Made by a program: the position numbers and the translations under genes. Of a stretch of DNA of 64,000 nt, positions 8,572 through 19,308 are shown piece by piece (position 1 is the first letter of the stretch; every line of letters begins with the position of its first letter). The stretch lies in assembly GCF_004310685.1 (NCBI RefSeq), contig NZ_SISG01000001.1, positions 1,984,001-2,048,000 of the forward strand, given 5' to 3'. The notes under the pieces are model-generated. The model did not search any database. It had not been told where the DNA came from and saw only the letters and a list, made by a program, of their open reading frames with translations. This DNA comes from Glaciihabitans arcticus. Its GTDB lineage: Bacteria; Actinomycetota; Actinomycetes; Actinomycetales; Microbacteriaceae.

Positions 8572-9122
8572 AACTCTGCGGCGAGGCTGGCTCGGAGGCC
8601 TGGGGCCAGCTCGCGCTCCTCGAGGGCGTAACGGGTCGCCTCGCCGCGCACCCATCCTGTGTCGCCCTCGATGACCACCTGCGACGGGTCGACGCGCAGA
8701 CCGCGTCCGTCGGCCTTGAGGATCGCCTCAACGCGCGTCCAGCGCTGCGTCGTCGCCTCGCCGGTGAGCGAACGGATAGCCTCAAGCGCCTCGGGCTGGT
8801 CCAGGCGTTCGACATCCACACCTACCCTTCCCTCCAGACTCGCCGCTGCCACCACCGCGTCAACGCCGTGCGAGAGGCTGAGCCACACCGTCGAATCCGG
8901 CACTGTGGGCTGACCGTGTGGACCGCCGCAATCGGGACACTTGGCCACGATCTCGACGTCTGCATCACCAGTCAGCTCAGTGACCAGGCGGCGCAACAGC
9001 AGTCGCCCGGCAAGGAAGTCGTCCTGCTTATGGCGAGGAGTGGCGTCGAGCCGTCCCTGCTCGTGTGCGCTGAGCGCGGCCAATGCCTCGGCCCGATCTG
9101 CGGGCTGGAGGGTGCGCGCCAT
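8568..9122 (-). CDS. 4'-phosphopantetheinyl transferase (Sfp-like)
   Basis: 184 residues. It moves phosphopantetheine from CoA to the Ser of carrier proteins. Mg-binding motif GVDVERL is present, and the second motif reads WTRVEAILKADGRGL, where the usual Lys before Glu is Val. A CPDCGGPHGQP stretch typical of actinobacterial members lies near residue 85. It converges on the peptidase gene with a 4-base stop overlap and is 14 bases after the dehydrogenase gene. It is the obvious activator of the Pls-like synthetase 1.3 kb away. The ATG has only a weak ribosome site. Confidence 0.85.
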   Translation of the reverse strand: MARTLQPADRAEALAALSAHEQGRLDATPRHKQDDFLAGRLLLRRLVTELTGDADVEIVAKCPDCGGPHGQPTVPDSTVWLSLSHGVDAVVAAASLEGRVGVDVERLDQPEALEAIRSLTGEATTQRWTRVEAILKADGRGLRVDPSQVVIEGDTGWVRGEATRYALEERELAPGLRASLAAEF

Positions 9123-9136
9123 CCAGCTGACGATCG

Positions 9137-10174
9137 CTATGGCTTCACCAGCACCTTGAGGGCGCGCCGTTCGTCCATCGCGCGGTAGCCATCGGGGACC
9201 TCGTCGAGCCCGATCGTGCTGTCGAAGACGCGACCGGGATCGACGGTGCCGTCGAGCACGTCGGGCAGCAGCTCCTCGATGTAGGCGCGCACCGGCGCCG
9301 GGCCCCCCGCGAGGCGGATGTTGCGGCCGAACAGGCTCGCCATGCCGATGGGTGCGTCGGTGTACTGCGGCATGCCGACACGGGAGATGACGCCGCCCGG
9401 CCGCACAACGCCAAGCGCCTGGTCGTAGGCCTCGCGGTAGCCGACCGCCTCGAGCACGGCGTGGCTGCCGAGCCCGCCGGTGAGTTCGCGCACGAGGGCG
9501 ATGCCCTCTTCGCCGCGCTCGGCGACGACGTGGGTCGCCCCGAAATCGATCCCGAGGTCGGTGCGCACCGTGTGGCGTCCCATGAGGATGACCTGCTCCG
9601 CCCCCAGGCGACGCGCGGAGAGCACAGCCATCAGGCCGACCGCACCATCGCCGATGACTGTCACGATCGAGCCGGGACCAACTTCGGCCTTGAGCGCCGC
9701 GTGATACCCGGTGCCGTATACATCGGAGAGGGTGAGGAGCGAGGGCAGCAGCGGGGAGTCCTCGGGCACATCCACCTTGACGAGGGTGCCGTCGGCCTGC
9801 GGAACCCGCACCGCCTCGGCCTGTCCTCCCCCGACGCCGTTCGCATTCCAGAATCCGCCGTGCAGGCACGAGGTCTGCAGTCCCTCCTGGCAGAACACGC
9901 AGGTCCCGTCTGACCACGCGAAGGGCGCGATCACGACGTCGCCCCTGGCGAGAGTCGTGACATCCGCGCCGACATCCTCGATGACTCCGACGAACTCGTG
10001 ACCGATCGTGCGGCCCTTCTCGGTGGGCTTCATCGAGTGGTACGGGTGCAGGTCGCTGCCGCAGATGCAGGCGGCCAACACACGCACCACGGCGTCGGTC
10101 GGCTGCTGGATGACGGAGTCAGGGACATTCTCGATGCGCACGTCTCCGGCGCCGTAGATCAGGGTTGCTCGCAT
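9137..10174 (-). CDS. Zinc-dependent alcohol dehydrogenase family protein
   Basis: 345 residues of the medium-chain dehydrogenase superfamily. Zn-site residues appear in CICGSDLHPYH and GHEFVGVIEDVG. The structural-zinc loop is degenerate (DGTCVFCQEGLQTSCLHGG). The nucleotide fold reads VIGDGAVGLMAVLSARRLGAE. The substrate cannot be told from sequence. I chose the ATG at 10174 (MRATLIYGAGDVRIE), the family's normal N-terminus; the longer frame is Arg-rich non-coding sequence. It is probably transcribed together with the phosphopantetheinyl transferase gene. Confidence 0.85.
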   Translation of the reverse strand: MRATLIYGAGDVRIENVPDSVIQQPTDAVVRVLAACICGSDLHPYHSMKPTEKGRTIGHEFVGVIEDVGADVTTLARGDVVIAPFAWSDGTCVFCQEGLQTSCLHGGFWNANGVGGGQAEAVRVPQADGTLVKVDVPEDSPLLPSLLTLSDVYGTGYHAALKAEVGPGSIVTVIGDGAVGLMAVLSARRLGAEQVILMGRHTVRTDLGIDFGATHVVAERGEEGIALVRELTGGLGSHAVLEAVGYREAYDQALGVVRPGGVISRVGMPQYTDAPIGMASLFGRNIRLAGGPAPVRAYIEELLPDVLDGTVDPGRVFDSTIGLDEVPDGYRAMDERRALKVLVKP

Positions 10175-10262
10175 GGTTCTATCCTGCCTCGTGCCGCGCG
10201 GCCGAACCTGAGGGTTGACGACCGAACAGGCGCCCTCGGCGCGACCGTGGATCTGCCGTAGC

Positions 10263-11192
10263 CTACTCCTTGACGGTCGGCGTGGGGGTCGGGGTCGGCG
10301 TCGACGTCGAGTTCTCGTTGAAGCTCGTGTTCGCCATCTGCAGCACGAACGCGGAGAACGCCTCGGCGTCATTCAGGGGTCCGGTGTATTTAACACCGTT
10401 CACGATCGCCGTCGGGGTGCCCTCGATGAAGTCGATGTTCGCCCCGGGGATCGGGCCGTTGCGGTGGCGCGTGCGCGCGTCGGCGACCCAGCTCGAGAAG
10501 GTCTGGCCCTGGATGCAGCTGGCGACCTTCTTCTCGTTCTTGACCCCGGCATCCTTCGTCAGCTTGATCAGTTGCTCGTCGGTCAGGCCGGGGGTTCCCT
10601 CATCGGGGCGGTCGTCGTACAACACCTGGTGGAAGGCGAAGTACTGGTCGGGCGATTCGTCGGCAACACAGGCCGCGGCGTTCGCCGAGCGTGTGGCGTA
10701 CTTGGTGCCCTGCGAGACGCTGTCGGTGATCGCGTACGGGAAGATCTCGACGGTGGCAGCACCCGACTCGACCCAGGCCGAGATCTGCTCGCCGTTGGCC
10801 TTCTCGAACGCACCGCAGACGGGGCAGAAGTAATCGATGTAGAGCTGGATGGAGATGACTTCGGATGTCTCGTCCCGCTCGTTCGGCTCGGGGGTCTGTC
10901 CGGGCTGCAGACCTGCGGTCGGCTTGGCGACGAAGTCCTCGCCGATGAGGATCCCATCGCTCAGCATGTTTCGGGGACCGGGGCTCGCGGGCTTGTTGAT
11001 CGTGACCATGAGCACGATGGCGACCGCTGCGACGACGGCGACCAGAGCGATGAGAACGCCGCCCTGGATGAACAGCCGGGTGCGCTTGTCCTTCTTGCGC
11101 TGTGAGTCGCGCAGTGCCTTCGCCTTTTCGCGTGCGGCCTCGCGGCGCTCGTTCTTGCTCAGGCTGTCACGGCCTGGAATGCCGTAGGTCAT
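10263..11192 (-). CDS. Membrane-anchored DsbA-family thioredoxin-fold protein
   Basis: 309 residues. A basic cytosolic N-terminus (1-42) is followed by one membrane segment (about 43-67, GGVLIALVAVVAAVAIVLMV) and an extracytoplasmic thioredoxin-like domain with the CPVC redox motif in YIDYFCPVCGAFEK. A cis-Pro type loop lies at EGTPTAIVNG. Family role: oxidation or isomerisation of thiols in exported proteins. The C-terminus is a low-complexity Thr-Pro repeat. It is a single gene divergent from the sugar-ABC ATPase gene. Confidence 0.85.
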   Translation of the reverse strand: MTYGIPGRDSLSKNERREAAREKAKALRDSQRKKDKRTRLFIQGGVLIALVAVVAAVAIVLMVTINKPASPGPRNMLSDGILIGEDFVAKPTAGLQPGQTPEPNERDETSEVISIQLYIDYFCPVCGAFEKANGEQISAWVESGAATVEIFPYAITDSVSQGTKYATRSANAAACVADESPDQYFAFHQVLYDDRPDEGTPGLTDEQLIKLTKDAGVKNEKKVASCIQGQTFSSWVADARTRHRNGPIPGANIDFIEGTPTAIVNGVKYTGPLNDAEAFSAFVLQMANTSFNENSTSTPTPTPTPTVKE

Positions 11193-11318
11193 GGAACCTC
11201 ACTGGAAAGTCGTTTCGGGTGTCGGCGCGAATCGAGACAGCGCCTCAGTAAGAGTACGAGGGCAGTCTGGGAGACTCCTACACTGCCGCTGAACAAGACT
11301 AGGTGACATAATGACCGT

Positions 11319-11374
11319 GGCGGTTTACCGCCGCCATTCCATTCACTACGGATCGTCCGGCACGTACCTGCCGG
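11319..11374. promoter_or_regulatory. Two small hairpins in the leader of the ABC ATPase gene
   Basis: GGCGG-TTTA-CCGCC at 11319-11332 and CCGGCA-CGTACC-TGCCGG at 11357-11374 lie just before the GGAG ribosome site and ATG at 11394. They could be operator dyads or mRNA stem-loops. A CATAAT at 11307-11312 is a possible -10 box. No regulator gene lies nearby, so the meaning is open. Confidence 0.35.
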
Positions 11375-11393
11375 TGAAGGAGCATTAATAGTC

Positions 11394-12491
<1,098 letters not shown>

Positions 12492-12560
12492 TTCACGCTG
12501 TACCGGAGTGGGCGGCGCATTTCGCGCCGCCCACTCTCGCGTTAACGAAAGAATGATTGC

Positions 12561-13838
12561 ATGAGCGGCTCACTGAACATCACGGCGGCGACGGTCGACC
12601 CCAACCTTCTCGACCTGCCGTGGAACCTGCCCCTCGAGGTCTGGCCCGACGAGGTCATCGCGGCGCTGCCCAAGGGCATCTCGCGCCACCTCGTGCGCTT
12701 CGTGAACCTCAGCGGCTATGTCGTCGCCATCAAGGAGACCTCCGCCGAGCTCGCCAAGCGCGAGTACGACCTCCTGCGCACTCTTCAGCGGCTCGACATC
12801 CCCTGCGTCGACCCGGTCGCGGTCATCACGAACAGGACGGCCGATGACGCCGAGGCGCTCGAGTCCGTGCTGGTCACGCGTCACCTCAAGTTCTCCCTGC
12901 CGTATCGCGCGCTCTTCTCCCAGGCCCTTCGCCCCGACACCGCGACCCGTCTCGTCGACGCCCTCGCCGTGCTTCTCGTGCGCCTGCACATCGCCGGCTT
13001 CTTCTGGGGCGACGTCTCGCTCTCCAACACTCTGTTCCGCCGCGACGCGGGATCCTTCGCCGCCTACCTCGTCGACGCGGAGACCGGCCAGCTCTACGAC
13101 GGCCTCTCGAACGGACAGCGCGAGAACGACCTCGAGATCGCCCGCGTCAACATCGCCGGCGAGCTGCTCGACCTGCAGTCCGGCGGGCGCTTCGCCGAAG
13201 ACGTCGACTCCGTGGCCATCGCCGACGGCATCGTCGCCCAGTACCGCATGCTCTGGAAGGAGCTCACCGGCTCCGAGCAGTTCGACCAGAGCGAGCGCTG
13301 GCGCATCAACGAGCGGGTCATGCGCCTCAACTCGCTCGGCTTCGACATCGAGGAACTCGCCATCAAGACCGACGAAACAGGCACCAAGGTGCGCATCCAA
13401 CCGAAGGTGGTGGATGCCGGTCACCACTCGCGTCGCCTGCTCCGCCTCACCGGCCTCGACGCGCAGGAGAACCAGGCTCGCCGCCTGCTGAACGACCTCG
13501 ACTCCTACATCGCCACGTTTGACAAGAAGAGCCTCGATGAAGAGGTGGTGGCCCACGAGTGGGTTGCCCGCGTGTTCGAGCCGGTGAGCCGGGCCATCCC
13601 GAACGAACTGAAGGGCAAGCTCGAGCCGGCCGAGGTGTTCCACCAGTTGCTCGACCACCGCTGGTACATGTCGCAGAACGAGAAACGGGATGTGCCCCTC
13701 GCCGAGGCCGTGAGCAGCTACGTCGAGAACGTGCTGCGCCACCGCCGCGACGAGCGAACCGTCATCGATCCGGCGACCGGTGCGATCACCACGCAGAACG
13801 AGATCGTCGACGAAGAGGACTGGCGCACAAAGGTCTAA
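12561..13838 (+). CDS. DUF4032 protein with kinase-like N-terminal domain
   Basis: 425 residues. The N-terminal half resembles lipopolysaccharide-kinase/RIO-like folds: VVAIKETS (Lys on a beta strand), a catalytic-loop-like FFWGDVSLSNTLF, and VDAETG in place of DFG. The C-terminal half (about 230-410) fits the actinobacterial DUF4032 family. Substrate and activity are unknown. It starts 69 bases after the ATPase gene and is probably expressed with it. Confidence 0.75.
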   Translation: MSGSLNITAATVDPNLLDLPWNLPLEVWPDEVIAALPKGISRHLVRFVNLSGYVVAIKETSAELAKREYDLLRTLQRLDIPCVDPVAVITNRTADDAEALESVLVTRHLKFSLPYRALFSQALRPDTATRLVDALAVLLVRLHIAGFFWGDVSLSNTLFRRDAGSFAAYLVDAETGQLYDGLSNGQRENDLEIARVNIAGELLDLQSGGRFAEDVDSVAIADGIVAQYRMLWKELTGSEQFDQSERWRINERVMRLNSLGFDIEELAIKTDETGTKVRIQPKVVDAGHHSRRLLRLTGLDAQENQARRLLNDLDSYIATFDKKSLDEEVVAHEWVARVFEPVSRAIPNELKGKLEPAEVFHQLLDHRWYMSQNEKRDVPLAEAVSSYVENVLRHRRDERTVIDPATGAITTQNEIVDEEDWRTKV

Positions 13839-14293
13839 GCCAGCAGGTGGCCGAGGCCCTCCCCCGGCACGTGCTCGAAGATGATGTTGGTCTCGGTGTG
13901 CGCGACGGCGGGATGCGCCGCCAGGTAGCGCAGCACGAAGTCGCGCAGGTCGGGTGCGTTGCGGGCCGCGACGTGCAGTAGGTAGTCGTCGGCACCGCCC
14001 ATGTGGAACAGCGCGAGTACTCCGGGCCAGCCCACGGCTGTGCGGCGGAACGCCTCGGCGTCCTCGCGCACCAGCCGACCGAGCCGCACGGCGATGAGGG
14101 CCTGGATGGTGGAGCCGATCGCGGCGACGTCGAGGTCGGCGTGGTAGCCGCGGATGTAGCCGGCCTCGGTGAGGCGTTTGAGTCGCAGCGAGACCGTCGA
14201 CTCGGCGATCCCGATCGAGGCGGCGAGCGCGGAGCCCGAGATCCGGGCGTTCGCGACGACCGCCTTGAGCAAAGCCTTATCAATCTCATCCAT
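13835..14293 (-). CDS. Lrp/AsnC-family transcriptional regulator
   Basis: 152 residues: an N-terminal AsnC-type helix-turn-helix (DEIDKALLKAVVANARISGSALAASIGIAESTVSLRLKRL, about 1-45) and a C-terminal ligand-binding RAM domain (about 65-145). It is divergent from the PLP trans-sulfuration gene across an 86-base AT-richer gap, the common arrangement for an Lrp regulator and its amino-acid catabolic target. Its stop overlaps the DUF4032 stop by 4 bases. Confidence 0.88.
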   Translation of the reverse strand: MDEIDKALLKAVVANARISGSALAASIGIAESTVSLRLKRLTEAGYIRGYHADLDVAAIGSTIQALIAVRLGRLVREDAEAFRRTAVGWPGVLALFHMGGADDYLLHVAARNAPDLRDFVLRYLAAHPAVAHTETNIIFEHVPGEGLGHLLA

Positions 14294-14379
14294 ACGCAGA
14301 TTCTACGATTTCAGCATTGATTTCGATACTTTCTTGAAGATCAATTGAGCTCGGTCGCGGATTCTGGTTCGGTAGCCCC

Positions 14380-15588
14380 ATGATCAACGACGCCCGCATC
14401 GAAACCCGAGCCGTGCATGCCGGAATGAAGGGGCTGCGCGCAGCCGGGCTTCATGTGCCGCCGATCGACTTCTCGGCGACGAGTCCGCTCGGTGGCGTCG
14501 AGTCGGGCGGCGACTCCTACGAGAACCTGGCGATGGGCGGCGACCTCGTGCCCGGCGATTCCGCCGTGTACCAGCGGCTCTGGCAGCCGGGCGTTGCGCG
14601 GTTCGAAGACGCGATGTCCGAGCTGGAGGGCTCAGAGGGGTCCGTCGCGTTCTCCACCGGCATGGCCGCGCTGACCGCGTGCCTGCTCGCCTCGGTCACG
14701 GCGGGCAAGCCGCACGTCGTCGCGCTGCGTCCGCTGTACGGCGGTTCCGACCACGTGCTCGCCACGGGGCTCATGGGCACCTCGGTGACCTGGGTGACGG
14801 CCGAACAGGTGGCATCCGCTATTCGAGACGACACCGGGCTCGTCATTCTCGAGTCGCCCGCGAACCCGACGCTCGAACTGACCGACATCCGTGCTGTGGT
14901 GGATGCCGCGGGCTCCGTGCCCGTGCTGGTCGACAACACTTTCGCGACTCCCGTGCTGCAGCGCCCACTCGAGCTGGGCGCGGCCATCTCGCTGCACAGC
15001 GCGACCAAGTACCTCGGAGGCCACGGTGACGTGATGGGCGGGGTTGTGGCGACGAACGCGGAATGGGTGGTGCGCCTTCGACAGGTGCGCGCGCTGACCG
15101 GCGGGCTGTTGCATCCCATGGCCGCCTATCTCCTGCACCGCGGGCTGCGCACCCTGCCACTTCGGGTTCGGGCGCAACAGGCGACGGCGGGGCTGCTCGC
15201 CTCACGCCTTGTCGGCCACCCGGCGATCGCGCGCGTGCTCTACCCGGGGCTGCCCGGGCAGGATCCGTCGGGGCTCATCGGACGCCAGACGGAGGGGGCG
15301 GGCTCGCTCATCGCCCTCGACCTGGGTGGATACGAGGCCGCTGCCCGGTTCACCGAAGCATGCTCGCTCATCACGCACGCGGTCTCGCTCGGCGGCATCG
15401 ACTCGCTCGTGCAGCACCCCGCGTCGCTCACCCACCGGCCGGTTGAGGCGTCGGCGCGGCCCGGTGCCGGCATCGTGCGGCTCTCGATCGGGCTCGAGCA
15501 CGTGGATGACCTCTACGAGGACCTGCTCGACGCCCTCGAGGCGGCCAGCCCGGTGGCTCTCGACGCACGCGAGCTCGTCGCGCCGTAA
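14380..15588 (+). CDS. PLP-dependent trans-sulfuration enzyme (Cys/Met metabolism family)
   Basis: 402 residues of the cystathionine gamma-synthase/lyase fold type I family. The PLP lysine lies in SATKYLGGHGDVMGG, with the substrate/PLP region YQRLWQPGVARFEDAMSELEG and the Asp of LVDNTFATPVLQ. The exact reaction (cystathionine lyase, methionine gamma-lyase or other) is not resolved. Divergence from an Lrp regulator suggests amino-acid-induced catabolism. The short ATG context gives no strong ribosome site, but the family N-terminus (ETRAVHAG) fits this start. Confidence 0.87.
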   Translation: MINDARIETRAVHAGMKGLRAAGLHVPPIDFSATSPLGGVESGGDSYENLAMGGDLVPGDSAVYQRLWQPGVARFEDAMSELEGSEGSVAFSTGMAALTACLLASVTAGKPHVVALRPLYGGSDHVLATGLMGTSVTWVTAEQVASAIRDDTGLVILESPANPTLELTDIRAVVDAAGSVPVLVDNTFATPVLQRPLELGAAISLHSATKYLGGHGDVMGGVVATNAEWVVRLRQVRALTGGLLHPMAAYLLHRGLRTLPLRVRAQQATAGLLASRLVGHPAIARVLYPGLPGQDPSGLIGRQTEGAGSLIALDLGGYEAAARFTEACSLITHAVSLGGIDSLVQHPASLTHRPVEASARPGAGIVRLSIGLEHVDDLYEDLLDALEAASPVALDARELVAP

Positions 15589-15595
15589 CGAGAAA

Positions 15596-15653
15596 GAGCC
15601 GGTTTCGGCGGTTCGAGTCCGCCATGGCGAGCTCATTCCGCCGAAACCGGCTC
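15596..15653. terminator. Bidirectional terminator-like inverted repeat with a tRNA T-arm-like inner hairpin
   Basis: A perfect 16-base inverted repeat (GAGCCGGTTTCGGCGG at 15596-15611, complement at 15638-15653) sits between two convergent genes. The 26-base loop contains a competing inner stem: GGCGG-TTCGAGT-CCGCC at 15607-15623, which has the size and sequence of a tRNA T-arm. Neither side has a long T-run, so termination efficiency is uncertain. Confidence 0.65.
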
Positions 15654-15664
15654 AGACGTGAAAA

Positions 15665-16681
15665 CTACTTCTTCGCGGCCCGCAGTGTCGCGATCTGGTA
15701 CAGCGTCACCGAGGCGGCGATGCCAGCGTTGAGCGACTCCGTCGAGGCGTTGATCGGGATCGACACGATCGCGTCGCAGTTCTCGGTGACGAGGCGCGAC
15801 AGCCCCTTGCCCTCGCTGCCGACGACGATGAGCACGGGGCGCTTCGCGAGCTGGATCTCGGGCAGCGAGACGTCCCCGCCGCCGTCGAGGCCGAGCACGA
15901 AGACGCCGGCATCCTTGTAGGCCTTGATCGTCTGGTTCAGGTTCGAGGCCATGGCGACGGGCGTGCGGGCCGCGGCACCGGCCGAGGTCTTCCACGCCGA
16001 TGCGGTGAGTCCGACCGAGCGACGCTGCGGAACGATGACACCCTGGCCACCGAACGCGGCGACCGAGCGGATGATCGCACCGAGGTTGCGCGGGTCGGTG
16101 ATGCCGTCGAGGGCCACCAGCAGCGGAACCTTGCCCTGCGAGATGACCTTCTCGAGCAGCTCCATCGGGTGCGCGTACTCGTACGGCGGAACCTTGAGAG
16201 CGAGGCCCTGGTGCACCGAGTCGAATCCGGCGAGGCGGTCGAGCTCGGGGCGCATCACTTCGAGAATCGGGATGCCACGGCTCGTCGCGAGCTTCATGAC
16301 CTCCTTCACGCGGTCGTCGTACTCGATGCGCGTCGCCACGTAGAGGGTGGTCGCCGGGATCTTGGCGCGCAGGGCCTCGAGCACCGAGTTGCGGCCGGTC
16401 ACGACCTCGACCTCGTCGCTCGACTTCGCCTTGCGCTGCTGCTGGCGCGGGGGCAGGGGTGCGCCGTCGGGCTGGCCGACCTTGCGGCGTCCGCCCGATG
16501 CCTCGAAACGGTCGGCCGCAGCCTTGCGCTTGCCTGCCGGGTGGTATGGGCGGTCGACGGCCTTCGGCGTGGGCTTCTTGCCCTCGAGCGCCTGGCGACC
16601 CTGGCCGCCGGAACCTACCTGCGGGCCTTTGCGTCCCTTGCGCACTGCGCCGGCGCGTGGCTTGTTGCCTGGATTCTTCAC
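15665..16681 (-). CDS. rlmB: 23S rRNA (guanosine-2'-O-)-methyltransferase, RlmB/SpoU family
   Basis: 338 residues. A long basic, disordered N-terminus (about 1-85) precedes the substrate-binding domain ([15 protein letters not shown]) and the SPOUT methyltransferase domain. Signature motifs are [35 protein letters not shown] and [21 protein letters not shown], which forms the trefoil knot. Family role: methylation of G2251 in the peptidyl-transferase loop. The GTG start at 16681 overlaps the cysS stop (GTGA) and has GGAG nine bases upstream, so I prefer it to the upstream ATG at 16696. Confidence 0.93.
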   Translation of the reverse strand: MKNPGNKPRAGAVRKGRKGPQVGSGGQGRQALEGKKPTPKAVDRPYHPAGKRKAAADRFEASGGRRKVGQPDGAPLPPRQQQRKAKSSDEVEVVTGRNSVLEALRAKIPATTLYVATRIEYDDRVKEVMKLATSRGIPILEVMRPELDRLAGFDSVHQGLALKVPPYEYAHPMELLEKVISQGKVPLLVALDGITDPRNLGAIIRSVAAFGGQGVIVPQRRSVGLTASAWKTSAGAAARTPVAMASNLNQTIKAYKDAGVFVLGLDGGGDVSLPEIQLAKRPVLIVVGSEGKGLSRLVTENCDAIVSIPINASTESLNAGIAASVTLYQIATLRAAKK

Positions 16682-18093
16682 GAGTTGATACTCCAATGTG
16701 CCCCGGTGGGGGTGTCTTCGACCGTAATGCCTGCGGCCGCTAGTTCGTCACGAATTCGGTCGGCTGCAGCGAAATCGCGTTCCGCCCGCGCCGTCGCCCG
16801 GTCTTCGATGAGTTTTTCGACGAGCGCGCCGAGCGCGCGTTCCGCCGAGTCTGAGCCGGCAGGGCGCCACTCGGGCGCATCCGGATTGATACCGAGAATC
16901 TCGGTCATGGCGAGCACTTCACCGCGGATGCTGGCCGCGGCTCCCAGATCTTCATTGTCGAGCGCCGCGTTGCCCGCGCGCACCCGGTCGTGCAGCACGG
17001 CGATCGCCTGCGGCACGGCAAGGTCGTCATCCATCGCTTCGCCGAATTCGTTCGGGATGACCTGCGCACCCTCGGCCAGGAAACGTGTTCCCTCGAGGCG
17101 GCGGGCCGCCCGGTCGAGGAAGGTCTCGATGCGCTCCAGTGCTGCCTCTGCCTCGACCAGCGCGCCGTCGTGGTAGTCGATGGTGGAGCGGTAGTGAGCG
17201 GAGCCCAGGTAGTAACGCACCACGAGCGGGCGGGCGAGGTCGAGGAACTCGGCAGCGTAGATGGAGTTGCCGAGCGACTTCGACATCTTCTGGCCGTTGA
17301 CGTTCACGAGTCCGTTGTGCACCCAGTAGTTGGCGAAACCGTCACCCGCAGCACTGGACTGGGCGAGCTCGTTCTCGTGGTGCGGGAAGCGCAGGTCCAG
17401 TCCGCCGCCGTGGATGTCGAAGTGCGGGCCGAGGTAGCGCGAGCTCATGGCCGAGCACTCGATGTGCCAGCCGGGTCGCCCATCGCCCCACGGGGATTCC
17501 CACTTTGCCGAGACCGGCTCGGTCGACTTGTAACCCTTCCAGAGCGCGAAGTCCTGCGGGGCGCGTTTGCCGCGCGGGTCGGCGTCTCCCGCTGCGACCA
17601 TGTCGGCGGGCTTCTGGTTGGTGAGCTCGCCGTAGCTGGGCCAGGAGGCCGTGTCGAAGTAGACGTCGCCGGAACCGTCTTCGGCCTGGTACGCGTGACC
17701 GCGGTCGATGAGGCGCTGGATGATGTCCTGCATCTGGGTCACGCTCGCCGTCGCGCGCGGCTCGTAGGTCGGCGGCAGGATGCCGAGGCGCCGGTAACTG
17801 TCGCTGAACTCGAGCTCATAGCGGTAGGCGAGAGCCCACCACTCCTCCGAGTCGGAAGCGTTGGCCAGAATCTTGTCGTCGATGTCGGTGACGTTGCGCA
17901 CGAGGGTCACGGTGAGCCCGCGGTAGGTCAACCAGCGACGCCAGAGGTCGTAGACGAGAGCGGAGCGCAGGTGCCCGATGTGCGGGCTCGACTGCACCGT
18001 GGGACCACAGACGTACAGGCCCACCTGGCCGGGCACGAGGGGTGCGAAGTCGGCGATGGCCTGCGTTCTGGTGTCATAGAGCCGAACAGTCAC
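16678..18093 (-). CDS. cysS: Cysteinyl-tRNA synthetase
   Basis: 471 residues of class I synthetase: [16 protein letters not shown] (HIGH motif and Zn Cys), [21 protein letters not shown] and the KMSKSLGNS loop. The C-terminal helical anticodon region ends at about 471. It charges tRNA-Cys. It is transcribed with rlmB downstream (4-base overlap) and lies nine bases after ispDF, an arrangement common in actinobacteria. Confidence 0.96.
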   Translation of the reverse strand: MTVRLYDTRTQAIADFAPLVPGQVGLYVCGPTVQSSPHIGHLRSALVYDLWRRWLTYRGLTVTLVRNVTDIDDKILANASDSEEWWALAYRYELEFSDSYRRLGILPPTYEPRATASVTQMQDIIQRLIDRGHAYQAEDGSGDVYFDTASWPSYGELTNQKPADMVAAGDADPRGKRAPQDFALWKGYKSTEPVSAKWESPWGDGRPGWHIECSAMSSRYLGPHFDIHGGGLDLRFPHHENELAQSSAAGDGFANYWVHNGLVNVNGQKMSKSLGNSIYAAEFLDLARPLVVRYYLGSAHYRSTIDYHDGALVEAEAALERIETFLDRAARRLEGTRFLAEGAQVIPNEFGEAMDDDLAVPQAIAVLHDRVRAGNAALDNEDLGAAASIRGEVLAMTEILGINPDAPEWRPAGSDSAERALGALVEKLIEDRATARAERDFAAADRIRDELAAAGITVEDTPTGAHWSINS

Positions 18094-18102
18094 CGGGCAA
18101 GT

Positions 18103-19299
18103 TTACGGTTTATACACCAGTGCTGTCGCTACGGCGCTGATACCCTCACCGCGCCCGGTGAATCCGAGCCCATCGGTGGTGGTCGCGGACACGCTCACCG
18201 GAGCACCGAGCACCTCGCTGAGGTGCGCCTCCATCTCGGCGCGACGGGGGGCGACCTTGGGGCGGTTGCCGACCAGCTGAACCGAGACGTTGCCGATCTC
18301 GAATCCCGCGGCGCGCACCAGCTCGACCGTTGCGGTGAGGAACACGTCGCCATGGGCGTTCTCGAAGCGCGGGTCGTCGGTGCCGAACGTTGCGCCGATG
18401 TCGCCGAGCCCGGCAGCGGAGAGCAGCGAATCGCAGACCGCGTGCGCGAGGGCGTCGCCGTCGCTGTGTCCGGCGAGACCGGGCTCCCCGGGCCAGTGCA
18501 GGCCGCCCAGCCAGAGCGGGGCATCCGCGTCGAAGGAGTGCACGTCGATGCCGACACCCGTGCGCCAGCTCGGCGCCGCCGGTGACGCTGCCACAAGCGA
18601 TTCCGCGCGCGCCAGGTCCCACGGGGTGGTGATCTTGAATGCGAGGGGGTCGCCGTCGATCACGGTCACCGCGAGTCCAGCCGCTGCGACGAGCGCCGCG
18701 TCATCCGTGAAATCATCGCTCGCAGTCTTGTAGGCGTCGACCAGTGCCGCACGCGGAAAGCCCTGAGGCGTCTGCACGGCGACCAGGGGTGCACGGTCGA
18801 CGGTGCGTTCGACCGAGCCCATCCAGTCGACCTGTTTGATCGTGTCAGCCACCGGCAGGCCCGGGATGACGCCATTGCCACTCGACCGCACCCCGGCGAT
18901 GACCGCCTCGATAAGAGTCGGCGGCGTGAGCGATCGTGCCGAATCGTGCACGAGCACGATCTCGATGCCGTCGCCCAGCACGGCGAGCCCCGCGGCCACG
19001 GACTGCTGCCGGGTGTCCCCGCCGCTCACCACGGTGAGAGAAGAGGATGCCGCCCCCGCCGCCCGCGCGACGATCGTGTTCGCCTGCTCGAGTCGCTCGG
19101 CCGGTGCCACGACGACGATTTGCGCGGGCTCGGCGATGGACAGGGCGGAGCGCAGCGCGCGCTCCAGGATCGTGCGCCCCGCGACGTCGACGAAGGCCTT
19201 GGGCTCCGTCGCGCCGAGCCGGGTTCCACTGCCTGCGGCGACGATGATGATCGCCACCGAAAGGACGGACGGGGATGGGGTTGTGCTTCCGAGTGTCAC
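18103..19299 (-). CDS. ispDF: Bifunctional IspD/IspF of the MEP isoprenoid pathway
   Basis: 398 residues. The N-terminal 235 are 2-C-methyl-D-erythritol 4-phosphate cytidylyltransferase, with [29 protein letters not shown] and PQGFPRAAL. The C-terminal 160 are MECDP synthase, with [25 protein letters not shown] and [18 protein letters not shown]. The fusion joins steps 3 and 5 of the pathway; IspE is not encoded nearby. It is followed by cysS after nine bases and preceded by carD after nine bases. Confidence 0.95.
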   Translation of the reverse strand: MTLGSTTPSPSVLSVAIIIVAAGSGTRLGATEPKAFVDVAGRTILERALRSALSIAEPAQIVVVAPAERLEQANTIVARAAGAASSSLTVVSGGDTRQQSVAAGLAVLGDGIEIVLVHDSARSLTPPTLIEAVIAGVRSSGNGVIPGLPVADTIKQVDWMGSVERTVDRAPLVAVQTPQGFPRAALVDAYKTASDDFTDDAALVAAAGLAVTVIDGDPLAFKITTPWDLARAESLVAASPAAPSWRTGVGIDVHSFDADAPLWLGGLHWPGEPGLAGHSDGDALAHAVCDSLLSAAGLGDIGATFGTDDPRFENAHGDVFLTATVELVRAAGFEIGNVSVQLVGNRPKVAPRRAEMEAHLSEVLGAPVSVSATTTDGLGFTGRGEGISAVATALVYKP

Positions 19300-19308
19300 C
19301 GAGTGCGC

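Noticed and set aside
8568-9917. 449-codon minus-strand frame that ends as the phosphopantetheinyl transferase
   Set aside because: The first 265 codons are the wrong frame of the alcohol dehydrogenase gene; the true transferase begins at ATG 9122.
10270-10310. Short tandem repeat of GTCGGG-type units
   Set aside because: It encodes the Thr-Pro tail of the DsbA-like protein, so it is coding low complexity and not a separate repeat element.
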